NCBI GenBank assembly: GCA_018813295.1
Contig: JAHJBZ010000037.1
Span: 1-62,070, forward strand
Direction of reading: 5' to 3'
Origin: Patescibacteria group bacterium
GTDB lineage: Bacteria; Patescibacteriota; Gracilibacteria; UM-FILTER-43-11
DNA length: 62,070 bases
Every line of letters starts with the position of its first letter. Position 1 is the first letter of the stretch. The notes under the pieces are model-generated. The model saw only the letters and a list, made by a program, of their open reading frames with translations, was not told where the DNA came from and did not search any database. Positions 33,680 to 43,300 of the stretch are shown piece by piece. Position numbers and translations under genes: made by a program.

Positions 33680-35899
33680 ATGAAAACAAACAACGCAATA
33701 TGGACGAAGTGGGCGCGTCGGGCAAGCAGCATAGTCTTGACTTTGATCATGACTATGAATGCTGCTGGTCAAGCCTCAGCTATGATTTTGTTTGAAGACG
33801 ACGATTACTTTGGAGTTCAATCCGAAGGTATCGTAATGGATGAAAACAACAACGTTGACCCGGGTACGGCTTCTGCCATCACGGATCAAACTATTACCTA
33901 TACAGCCGATGCCGTAGGTGTCGCGGGCGATTCCATTTCTATCACACTTATAGAAACTGGAGCTGCTGACCTAGGCGGTAATCTTGCAACAATTGCAATC
34001 ACCTTAGTCGGTGACGCTATTACAGCTACCTTCCAGGATGATACCAACATTGGATTGCCGGAATCGGTTGGTCAACTTGATATCGTGGAATGTATTAATA
34101 GTGCCGTAGGAGGAGCAGACTTTACTACTCCCGGTCAAGGCGCTGGTGGTACTGGAAATGGTATATCTTGTACAATTACCAACGATGTAACAGGTTTAAT
34201 CACCGCAACAGGCGGAACAGCAACTACAGATGCTGTTGGTCTTGCTACCGCTAATCTTACAGGTGGTGCTGACGGTGGTAATATTTTCTTACAATTTGGT
34301 AACGATGGCTCAGATGCCACTATGACGTACAATTCAACAACTCAAGATATTACCATTGCTACACCTGGTACAGGTGACATCGATATCACTTCAGCTTCAG
34401 ACATAACTTTTACTGACCAATACGACACCCTGGATTTCGCCCAGATATCTGCCGGCATGGGTAATGACTTACTTAATGCAGGTGGTGAAATTTATAGTTC
34501 TACCGGTACAATCGGTGCAACTATTGGTGGCGGTGAAACATCCACATCTTTGATCCATGCAATTAACGCCGTTGGTACTTATGCCGCGGGTATTGGTGCA
34601 GGAGCAAATGATGATATCGACGATGTTTACAACAACGGTGCAGCAGGTAGTTACTACGCTGATGTGGATACATCACCTACTGGCTATAACATTACAAGTG
34701 CAGACGGTGATGGTTTTACCATACAAGACACTGGAGTAGACTTTGCCAATTTTTATGTTAATGGAGCTGGCAATTCTATCATAGATTTTGATCCATATGA
34801 TTTCACCGTGGATGCTACAAATATATTTTCTATCCAGGGTGTAGGTAATTCCGATATCACAACCACAACTGGTGATATAACCCTTACTGCTGCTGATGAT
34901 ATGTTCTTCAATGACGCCCGTATGAGTGCAGAAGTTCAGCTAAGTGTTGCCGATCTTGATTGGGATGTAACATTTGCTACCGACGGTATTATCGATAATA
35001 TCAACTCATTCGCTTCTACGGCAGCTGGTGAAGGTGCCAGTAATGTAGGAATACAGGATGCCAGTGCATGGTACACAGGAACTGAAGTGGAAACTGCATT
35101 AAATGAATTGGAAGCATTGCTCGGTTCAACTACCAGTGGAACCTTCAATTTTACCGAAGACAACGTGCTTACTGATAATGATGCAGTTTATACCGCATTA
35201 AATAAATTGGACCAGGAATGGGGTGATTTAGGCTCTGTCAACAATGGTGAAGGTGCTTCTATGGTTGGTGTTGAAGATGTCGGACTTTACTTTACCAACA
35301 CAGACGTTGAGGCTGTATTACAGGAAATCGGCGGCCAGATTGGTAGCAACGCTCCTGATGTAGAAGATCTTACATTCTATCCTGAATATCCAGATCCTAC
35401 TTATTATGGAGACGGTACTAACAACCGTGGAACCTTAAACAGTTTCTATGATAATGCTCAAAATACTAGTTACTACAACTGGACAACCACACGTGGTCTT
35501 GGAGTAACTGCTCACGATGTAAACATCCAATTTCACTTCGTACTACCACCTGATTTCGCTAGTATCGGAGCAAATGGTCTCCAATTCCAATACAGAACTG
35601 GCAATGATGCTACCCCAGGTGCTGATAATGATGTAGATGTTACATTTATCAATCAAACCGATGGCGTAACCTGTGGATCAGTTTCAAATTTGGACAACGG
35701 TACTGGTGCCGGTGGCGCATTTGCTATTGGTCAAATAACACAAGCCGTGCTGGAAGGTGCTGCTACTACTTGTGACCCTGCAGGTGCTAATCCACTTAAT
35801 CCAGGAGACGTTATTTTGATTTCAATACAACTTTCTACTGAAAATCACACTAATGACTTCGCTGATGTTGGTTATTTAACCTTGGATTACGACAACTAA
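33680..35899 (+). CDS. giant surface protein 2: tail-fibre-like, with shared C-terminal beta domain
   Basis: The signal peptide ends at SAM (SIVLTLIMTMNAAGQASA), and the mature protein has ~700 aa. Residues ~70-190 contain ITYTADAVGVAGDSISITL, a repeat type also known from phage tail proteins. The GGNIFLQFG module lies at nt 34268-34385. Two repeats follow with the pattern GEGAS-VG-(I/V)-(Q/E)D, then (T/N)-(E/D)VE-L-E(L/I) (nt ~35025-35130 and 35250-35340). The C-terminal ~170 residues (LTFYPEYPDPTYYGDG...LPPDF) are clearly homologous to the end of giant protein 1. There is no membrane anchor. Attachment to the cell is unknown. Confidence 0.8.
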   Translation: MKTNNAIWTKWARRASSIVLTLIMTMNAAGQASAMILFEDDDYFGVQSEGIVMDENNNVDPGTASAITDQTITYTADAVGVAGDSISITLIETGAADLGGNLATIAITLVGDAITATFQDDTNIGLPESVGQLDIVECINSAVGGADFTTPGQGAGGTGNGISCTITNDVTGLITATGGTATTDAVGLATANLTGGADGGNIFLQFGNDGSDATMTYNSTTQDITIATPGTGDIDITSASDITFTDQYDTLDFAQISAGMGNDLLNAGGEIYSSTGTIGATIGGGETSTSLIHAINAVGTYAAGIGAGANDDIDDVYNNGAAGSYYADVDTSPTGYNITSADGDGFTIQDTGVDFANFYVNGAGNSIIDFDPYDFTVDATNIFSIQGVGNSDITTTTGDITLTAADDMFFNDARMSAEVQLSVADLDWDVTFATDGIIDNINSFASTAAGEGASNVGIQDASAWYTGTEVETALNELEALLGSTTSGTFNFTEDNVLTDNDAVYTALNKLDQEWGDLGSVNNGEGASMVGVEDVGLYFTNTDVEAVLQEIGGQIGSNAPDVEDLTFYPEYPDPTYYGDGTNNRGTLNSFYDNAQNTSYYNWTTTRGLGVTAHDVNIQFHFVLPPDFASIGANGLQFQYRTGNDATPGADNDVDVTFINQTDGVTCGSVSNLDNGTGAGGAFAIGQITQAVLEGAATTCDPAGANPLNPGDVILISIQLSTENHTNDFADVGYLTLDYDN

Positions 35900-35903
35900 T
35901 CCT

Positions 35904-35981
35904 TTAGTTAGCGCTTAGACCTCCCCTTCGAAAGCCCGCCTCAGGCGGGTGCGGATAAGGGGGGGAAGTAGCGCTCACTAA
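35904..35981. repeat. 78-nt nested inverted repeat after giant gene 2
   Basis: TTAGT-T-AGCGCT (35904-35915) pairs with AGCGCT-C-ACTAA (35970-35981), CCTCCCCTT with AAGGGG-G-GG, and the tip is CCCGCCT-C-AGGCGGG (35935-35949). It begins 5 nt past the stop codon. It could be a transcription terminator lacking a T-run, an mRNA-stabilising hairpin, or a REP-like element. Confidence 0.75.
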
Positions 35982-36009
35982 CAGTGATGTCATATACCTA
36001 TATATATAA

Positions 36010-39000
36010 ATGAATATCATTAAGAAAATCACAGGAAAGATTTTCACCATTGCCCTGATACTGCTTATGGTAGTAACAATGGCAATGCCGGCTCATGCCA
36101 AACTGGTTTTCACAAACGATATATTCGAAAATGAAGCGGATATCTTCCGTATTGGTGAAACCGGAGACGCAACAACAACAAATTTTGAATTGCAATTTGG
36201 TGATCCGGTTTCCAACTACGAATCTTTATTATGGGATTATTCAAATGACTGGTTTGAAGTTAGTAATGATTTTAACTTTTCAGAAAATAAATTATTGGAA
36301 GCGGAAATCGAAGTTGTATCTGCACTACCTGGCGGAGCTGGTGGCTTAGGTGGAGCGGGTACAGGTCGTATTGTGTATACAGATACTCTGGATAACGTTG
36401 CACCAGGTTGTACAGTTGACCCATGGTGTCCTGCAGGTACATATATTTGGGATGGATCTTCATGGATATCTTTGCAGGGAACAAGCTCAACAAATCTAAC
36501 AAAAGTAGTAACAGTTGGTGCAAGTGGAATGGATTATACAACTATAGATGCTGCTGCAGCTTATTTAGCAACTCGTTCCGGTGGTATTATGCTCCTTGCA
36601 GCAGAAACTCATAACGTTACAACTGCCATTGACTTAACAAATGTAACTTTAATTGGTAAAGATGCCAGCCGAACGGATATTAATATTACCGGCAGCGGAC
36701 AATTAGATACATTTGATACGTTCTTTAAGTTTTTAACAATTGGAACCGGTGCAATAACCGATGATATGGCCATTGATGTACAGACAGGATCCTCTGCGTT
36801 AATTTTTGAATATGTAGACGTAAATATACAGGATGCGGGAGATGTGCTTATTGATAGTAATGGAGGAGTAGCTCCTACAATTATTGCTAAATTCATTAAA
36901 AGTAATCAAACCAGTGGTGGCAGTGGCACAATCTTAAAAACACAGGCAAGTGCGAATCTTAATGCAGCTTCTGATATTTATGTAGATAGCCGAAGTAGTG
37001 ATAATCCATTACAAATGGAAGATTGGGACGTAACACTTGTTGGTGGAGGCAGTGTATATACAGATGGAATAATTTCACCTATACCGGCTGATACTATTAT
37101 TGTTTCTCCAAATATGAATTTGCAGGGAGCAATTGATAGTTTGGAATCCGCTGGTAACGGAGGTTTGATTACATTGCTTCCTGGTACACATAGTATTACT
37201 TCTACACTTACAATTGAAGACGATAATATTGAGATTGTGGGTTACGGAGATGCATCTATCATTTCTGCCTCAGGAATTGCTACAGGGGTAACAGTTGGTG
37301 CCATTCAGGTTGGTACAGCAGATGGAGCTACTACTGTTGACGGTGTTGTCTTGAAAGACTTTAAACTTAATGTTACAGGCACTGGTGCAAATGATATTCA
37401 TGGTATACGTGTTTGTGGTGGTGTGGATAACCGAGTTGATAACGTAACCGTACAAAAAGTATCCGGAGCTTCCGGAACCGGTGCCACAGCCAAAGCAGGT
37501 ATTCAGATGATTGATGGTGCAGCTGGCTGTACCGGAACCTGTGTATTAACAAGACCGGTAATCATAAACTCACGTGTATTTGGTGACTCAGGAGCAAGTG
37601 CATATTTTACAGATGGTATCCATGTAACCTCAGATCCAACCATCACAGGTGTTTGGGGTAATAATCAGGGAGTTTCAAACGCACTATTAGATGGTAACTT
37701 TGTGGATTATCCGGGTGAAACAGCATATGTATTTGTAGGTGTGAATAATAGTTCTTTATACAACAACCGTGCTTCCAGAATGGGTGCCGCAGGAAATCCA
37801 AATCCTTATGGTATTTATATAGGTAATTCCACTGATATCAACATGAATGCCAATGTATTCAGCGGCTCACTTGATACATCAACAATTGCAATAGGCGTTG
37901 AATCATTCAACGTTGGTGCATTAAAAACAACAACTGATTCTATATTCAGCAATAACATTATCGATGGCACTGGAAATGGAGGTGTTGGATTTGGCACAGG
38001 CTTCTTGATTGGTAATGCAAGCAACACTGGTGTTCACAGAAACTCTTTCCATAACAATACAATTACAGGAGCGGCGGCGGCTGTAACAACAGCAATCAAC
38101 TTAAGAGGTAACGCGGATGAAAATGCATTTACAGATAATGATATTTCCGGAGGTACAAATGCATGGGATACAGGTATCGGACTTATTTCAGCTACCCAGG
38201 AACAAAACATAATACGGGATAACAGATGGTCAAACGTAACCAGCGTTATTTCCGACAGTGGTACAGGAACCAGAATTGGTGTATCCCATCATCGTTCAAC
38301 CGGCAACCCAACCGTTAACGATGATATTGGTGACGGTTATGAAGTTGGTACCGTTTGGATCAACACATCAACCGGTAATAGTTATATTTTGGTAGATAGT
38401 ACTACAGGTGCTGCAAACTGGCAGCAAATAAATGGTGCTGGTGGTAGCGGATCACTTGATGACGCTTATAACAACGACGCAGGTGAGCGTACTGTTCTTG
38501 TGGATAACGGTGATGTGTCCTGGGATATCAGCTCTACATATAACTTTGTAATAGACCTGCAGGGCACAGGTGACTTCTTAGTGCAAAATAGTGGCGTAAC
38601 TTTTGCCACATTTGATGATTCCGGAGATGTAACTATAGGCGGTGCAATTTATAACACCAGCACCGCAACAAAATACCTATGGCTGGAACTTGCAGGCAGC
38701 GTACGGACCTCAGCTACGATTGGCGCTGTTAATGGTGGCACAACACCTGTAGTCAGATTCGACGGAACAGACGACAGTAGAGCACGCTGGTCATTACCGG
38801 TACCGGATGACTGGGAAAGCGGAACGGATATTAACGTGGAAGTATTCTGGTCACCTGCTGATGGCACTGCAGGTAATGTTTATTACGAATTGGATTATCA
38901 ATCCTGGGCTGACGGGGAAACTATTTCCGGATCAACTACCCTTAATTCCACACAGGCGGCTCCGGGTACAACATTACAATTAGATGCATTTACATTCACA

Positions 39001-39141
39001 ATTCCAAACGCCGCATTAGCCACAGACGATATGGTAAATATTCGCCTGTCACGCGAACCCGGCAATGTTGCAGACACATACGCAGGCGACGTGAACATTC
39101 ATCTGATCAGAATTAACTACACCGGTAAAAAACTTCTTTAA
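36010..39141 (+). CDS. giant surface protein 3: right-handed beta-helix with jelly-roll end
   Basis: The 1043-aa product has a signal peptide (ITGKIFTIALILLMVVTMAM, cleavage after AHA). An FELQFG-LLWD-DWFE module lies at residues ~57-90. A pectate-lyase-like entry (GASGMDYTTIDAAAAYLA) and a long beta-helix follow at ~365-790, with NGI/NxI-type turns (NNIIDGTGNGGVGFG, NTITGAAAAVTTAINLRGN, NDISGG). A fibre motif (GTVWINTSTGNSYILVD) comes next, and then a C-terminal beta-sandwich (~residues 880-1043, YLWLELAGSV...VPDDW...VFWSPADG) related to that of giant protein 5. Beta-helices of this kind often bind or cleave polysaccharide, but no catalytic residues can be assigned. Confidence 0.82.
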   Translation: MNIIKKITGKIFTIALILLMVVTMAMPAHAKLVFTNDIFENEADIFRIGETGDATTTNFELQFGDPVSNYESLLWDYSNDWFEVSNDFNFSENKLLEAEIEVVSALPGGAGGLGGAGTGRIVYTDTLDNVAPGCTVDPWCPAGTYIWDGSSWISLQGTSSTNLTKVVTVGASGMDYTTIDAAAAYLATRSGGIMLLAAETHNVTTAIDLTNVTLIGKDASRTDINITGSGQLDTFDTFFKFLTIGTGAITDDMAIDVQTGSSALIFEYVDVNIQDAGDVLIDSNGGVAPTIIAKFIKSNQTSGGSGTILKTQASANLNAASDIYVDSRSSDNPLQMEDWDVTLVGGGSVYTDGIISPIPADTIIVSPNMNLQGAIDSLESAGNGGLITLLPGTHSITSTLTIEDDNIEIVGYGDASIISASGIATGVTVGAIQVGTADGATTVDGVVLKDFKLNVTGTGANDIHGIRVCGGVDNRVDNVTVQKVSGASGTGATAKAGIQMIDGAAGCTGTCVLTRPVIINSRVFGDSGASAYFTDGIHVTSDPTITGVWGNNQGVSNALLDGNFVDYPGETAYVFVGVNNSSLYNNRASRMGAAGNPNPYGIYIGNSTDINMNANVFSGSLDTSTIAIGVESFNVGALKTTTDSIFSNNIIDGTGNGGVGFGTGFLIGNASNTGVHRNSFHNNTITGAAAAVTTAINLRGNADENAFTDNDISGGTNAWDTGIGLISATQEQNIIRDNRWSNVTSVISDSGTGTRIGVSHHRSTGNPTVNDDIGDGYEVGTVWINTSTGNSYILVDSTTGAANWQQINGAGGSGSLDDAYNNDAGERTVLVDNGDVSWDISSTYNFVIDLQGTGDFLVQNSGVTFATFDDSGDVTIGGAIYNTSTATKYLWLELAGSVRTSATIGAVNGGTTPVVRFDGTDDSRARWSLPVPDDWESGTDINVEVFWSPADGTAGNVYYELDYQSWADGETISGSTTLNSTQAAPGTTLQLDAFTFTIPNAALATDDMVNIRLSREPGNVADTYAGDVNIHLIRINYTGKKLL

Positions 39142-39144
39142 TAT

Positions 39145-40338
39145 ATGAAAAAAATCTTTTCATTAATCACCGGTCTGCTGATTGCAGTCAATTGTCAATT
39201 GTTAAATGTCAATTGTATAATCGCAGATGATTTTTCACCTGCAGATGAAGAAGATAATAGTTCTAATACATTTATATTAGATGCAGATGATACAGGGGGG
39301 GATATAGTTCTTCAGTTTGGTGCAACACTTGCAGAGTCATTGACTTGGGATAGTGCAAATCTGGAATTTGATTTAAGTGATGATTTATCAGTAACCGGAA
39401 AAGTAGATATTAGCGATATGTTATATATACATAGTTTTGCTGTTGCAAATGAATCAGGAAATATAATTTTTCTTGGTGATGTAGATGGCGGAGGCTCAAC
39501 CAGAGTAGACATCATAGGAGATGGCGGAGCCAGAATTTCTTTGGAAGGAAGTGATGTTGGAATTGGTATAACGAATCCAGGCTCCCCTTTTCATGTAGAA
39601 AAAAGCACAATGACAGGTAACGACATGGTATACTTTCACAACCCCACAGGAGGTGGAGGTGGTACAGTACTTCATATTGAAACACAACCCGGCAATATAG
39701 ATGAAGCAATGTTAATTGAAAACGACGGAGTTGGAGCCGGCTTACGCGTTGATGATGTTAGCGGAGACACAACGCCATTTATTGTTGATAGCTCTGGAAA
39801 TGTTGGAGTAAGTAATACAACTCCAGCACATCCATTAGATATTGAAACAAATGGAACTGCAATTGAAATAGGTAATGGAACTGCTAATGATATAATCATT
39901 AATTTTGACGACGGAAGTGACCATAACTTAGGATGGGATGATTCGGAAGGAAATTTCTCAACATTTGGTGAAGATATTGAAAGTGAATGCGGACCGTATG
40001 GAATATTTTGGGCTGAACGAGGAGCAATTGTTTCTGATGCAGCCTGGGCAATGGGTAACGGCCAGACACCTTACGGAAGCATAATGGGTTGCGACGGAGC
40101 TGTGACTAAATTCGCGGCAACATGCACAGGCACCATAGGCACTTCATTGGATGCAGTTATATACAAAAATAATGTTGCAACAACCTGCACAGTAAATATT
40201 TCTACAACACCAGGACAGGCTGCTATTTCAAGTTGCAGTGAAAACTTTGTAAGCACAGATGTAGTAGGGGTTTATGCAGGGACGGAAGTAGATGACTGGA
40301 CAGAATGTGTTGGTACTTTTTGGGTTAAATACGATTAA
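39145..40338 (+). CDS. surface protein 4: short fibre-like protein
   Basis: The 397-aa product starts 3 nt after the previous stop. Its signal peptide (FSLITGLLIAVNCQLLNVNC) is nearly identical to that of the next gene and is partly encoded by GTCAATT heptamers. Residues ~35-80 carry the GGDIVLQFG-TLAESLTWD module. Tail-fibre motifs follow (VGIGITNPGSPFHVE, VGVSNTTPAHPLDIE). The C-terminal ~130 residues are a beta-rich domain with four or more cysteines (CGPYGIFWAERGAIVS, MGCDGAV, WTECVGTFWVKYD). It looks like a shorter version of the same fibre plan. Confidence 0.8.
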   Translation: MKKIFSLITGLLIAVNCQLLNVNCIIADDFSPADEEDNSSNTFILDADDTGGDIVLQFGATLAESLTWDSANLEFDLSDDLSVTGKVDISDMLYIHSFAVANESGNIIFLGDVDGGGSTRVDIIGDGGARISLEGSDVGIGITNPGSPFHVEKSTMTGNDMVYFHNPTGGGGGTVLHIETQPGNIDEAMLIENDGVGAGLRVDDVSGDTTPFIVDSSGNVGVSNTTPAHPLDIETNGTAIEIGNGTANDIIINFDDGSDHNLGWDDSEGNFSTFGEDIESECGPYGIFWAERGAIVSDAAWAMGNGQTPYGSIMGCDGAVTKFAATCTGTIGTSLDAVIYKNNVATTCTVNISTTPGQAAISSCSENFVSTDVVGVYAGTEVDDWTECVGTFWVKYD

Positions 40339-40341
40339 TTA

Positions 40342-43300
40342 ATGAAAAAAATCCTTTCAATAATCATCGGGCTTCTGATTGCAGTCAATTGTCAATTGTT
40401 AAATGTCAATTGTATAATCGCAGATGATTTCGTACCTTCAGACGAAGACGAAAACAGTTCTAATACATTTATATTAGATGCTGATAACAGCGGGGGTGAT
40501 ATAACGCTTCAATTTGGTGCATCGCTAGGTGAATATTTAGAATGGAACTCATCAGGCCTTAACTTTGACTTCAGTGATGAAACACTTGTACTCGACGCAA
40601 GTAACACAGGAGCCGGAGCAAATGTAGACATTGTGGCCAATCAGGGTAGTGACAATGACGGTACCCTGCGTTATAACGCTACAGCTAATCAATGGGAATA
40701 CAGTAACGATGGTGGAGCATTTACTGCTATAGGAAGTGGAGCAAGCGGTGATTTAGACGATGCTTATGATAATGATGCAGATAAAAAACTTGATATAGAC
40801 AATGCAAGCGGGTTGGAATTTGAAAGCACCTCAACCGCAAATACAATTTTCGATCTCCAGAATACCGGTGATTTAGTTATACAAGACGGTGGAATTACCT
40901 TTTTTGAATTTAATGATAGCGGGCAAGTAACTTACACACTTGGAGCGGGTAATACGCTCACCCTCGATGCAAAAACAACCGACCACACTGGACTAAATGC
41001 AATGGAAATTAACGTAGACGCAAATAGTGCTAATGTAACAGGGTTGAGCATTGACGGTGACGTAGGTACAGCCCTAAGTGCGGGAGAATATTTAACAGGC
41101 TTAAATATTAATGTTGCTGGTTTAGCGGGAGATGATGCTGGTTCTGGATTAAATGGTATTGAGCTTTATGGCGATACAACAACGCCTGGAACAGTGGTGG
41201 GTATTAATATGGCTAACAATTTTGACGTTGGATTAAATTTAGCTGGTACATTTGGAACAGCTATATCTTCTTCATCCGGTAACTGGAATGCGACATTAGG
41301 CGCAACTGAGGGAATTAATATTAATGCTTCCAGTACTGGTCATACAGGCAGTCCGGTAATTGGTGTAGACATGCATTCAGATAGTGCTACTATTCAGGGA
41401 ATTTCTGTAGATGCGGACGTAGCCACAGAACTTAGTGCTGGCGAAAGTATGATTGCTTACGAGGCAAATATTGCAGGTTTAGCGGGTGATGATGCTACTT
41501 CAAACCTTATCGGCTTTTTATTGAATGGTGACCCAACAACAGGCGGTAATGTATATGGTTTGATGATGAATGGTAACTATGACACTGCCATTCAAACTGC
41601 AGAAGGTGATTGGATAGCTAATTTAGGAGCTACAGATCAGGTTAATATAAACGGAAGTACGGTAACTCGAACAGGAAATATGCCGGCATTTAATCTAAGT
41701 GCAAATATTGATACAACTGCAGCCGGAGATGATGTTACGGCAAGCTATACCAATGTTACACGAGCTGCAGCAGATGGAGGCCGAACTTTCGCACAAAATA
41801 TTTCATTAAACAACGACAGCATTGGAGAGGGATATGGTTTGATGGTTAACATCGACCAAGATAACAGTGTAAGCACAAATCAGAATATAGGTATCACTTC
41901 TTATGTAACAGGCAATGGGGACAACAGTTTAATAGGAGGAAACTTTAGTGCTAGCAGTAGCCACGCAACTACCGGTGAAAACGCTATGGGTATGGCTGTA
42001 TCAGGATCATCTTCTTCAACTCAAGGTACAGGTATGGGTATACTTGCTCAGGGGCAATCTGCTGGTGATACAGCGGCAGCTCTTGGAGGTTATTTCATGG
42101 CAAATAACTCAGGAGCAGGTTTTTCACTTGGTGTACACGGCGTTGCCATTGATGATGCTAATGCAGATGTAATTTCAGTAGCTGGTGCCTTTTTAGAGAT
42201 CCAGGATGTAGATTCTCAGCAAAGTGCAGCTATCGCAGCGCTGGCAGGCTCATCAGCAGGTTCAGGCATACCAACAGATTATGGTTTAATTGTGCTGGAT
42301 AATCCAAATCCTGAATATTCAGTTGAAGGTTTTACTAATGGTATCGGATTAGTCCCGACAACCATGACAACCGGTATTTTAATACAGCCACCTAGTGGTT
42401 CTACATACACAACCGGTATTGACATTGATAATAGCCAAGGCGGAGCTGTAACAACCGGTATGCAAATTGATGCAGGTACAACAGCCATTTTAGCGGACTC
42501 AGGAGATGTAATTGTAGATGAAGATGTAATAGTTGGTGGGTCAACATCAAGAACCGAAACTATAGATGATGGAAGTTTTGGTCTTGGTGGTGATGATTTA
42601 TTTGTAGCAGGTATGGCTGGTGTTGAAGGAGATCTTTATGTTGACGGTGGAGAATTCTACCTCACAGGAACTGCTTCTTCTGCCTCAACAACAGAAGGTA
42701 CAATTTATTACGATACCGATGACGACAACCTATATGTTTATGCAAATGGAGGCTGGGTTGATTTAACCAACTCCGCCGCAGGTACCGACCTAACAGGACT
42801 TGGTACAGATAATACAATTGCTCGCTGGAATGGAGCTAATACTTTACAAGACAGCGGCCTTGTAATAGATGACAATGACAACCTTACTGGCATTGGAACC
42901 ACTCTTTCAGTTAACTCAGGTGCAATAGCAGCTGATAATGTTGATTCAGGTATCACACTAACTACAGGTGATGGAACTAACATTGAAAACTGGATGATTT
43001 TAAATGATGAAAGCGCTAAAAATTTAGTCTTCCGATACAAGGAAGATCCAACCGACCCAACTGATTTAACTGAAGCCGGATACACAGATTACCTGACAAT
43101 TACGGATAATGGCGCAAGTACTACAAGACTGGAAACACAAGCCGGCTTATCAATAGCGCCAACAGATAGCCTATCCTTCGATGTAGGCGGAGCAAACGAC
43201 TACACATTTTTTACCGGTAATACCAATCAGGCAGATTTAGCAAAAACAAACTTTGACCATAACCTATATACAGGGACAGCTGATAATCAATATGGTATAA

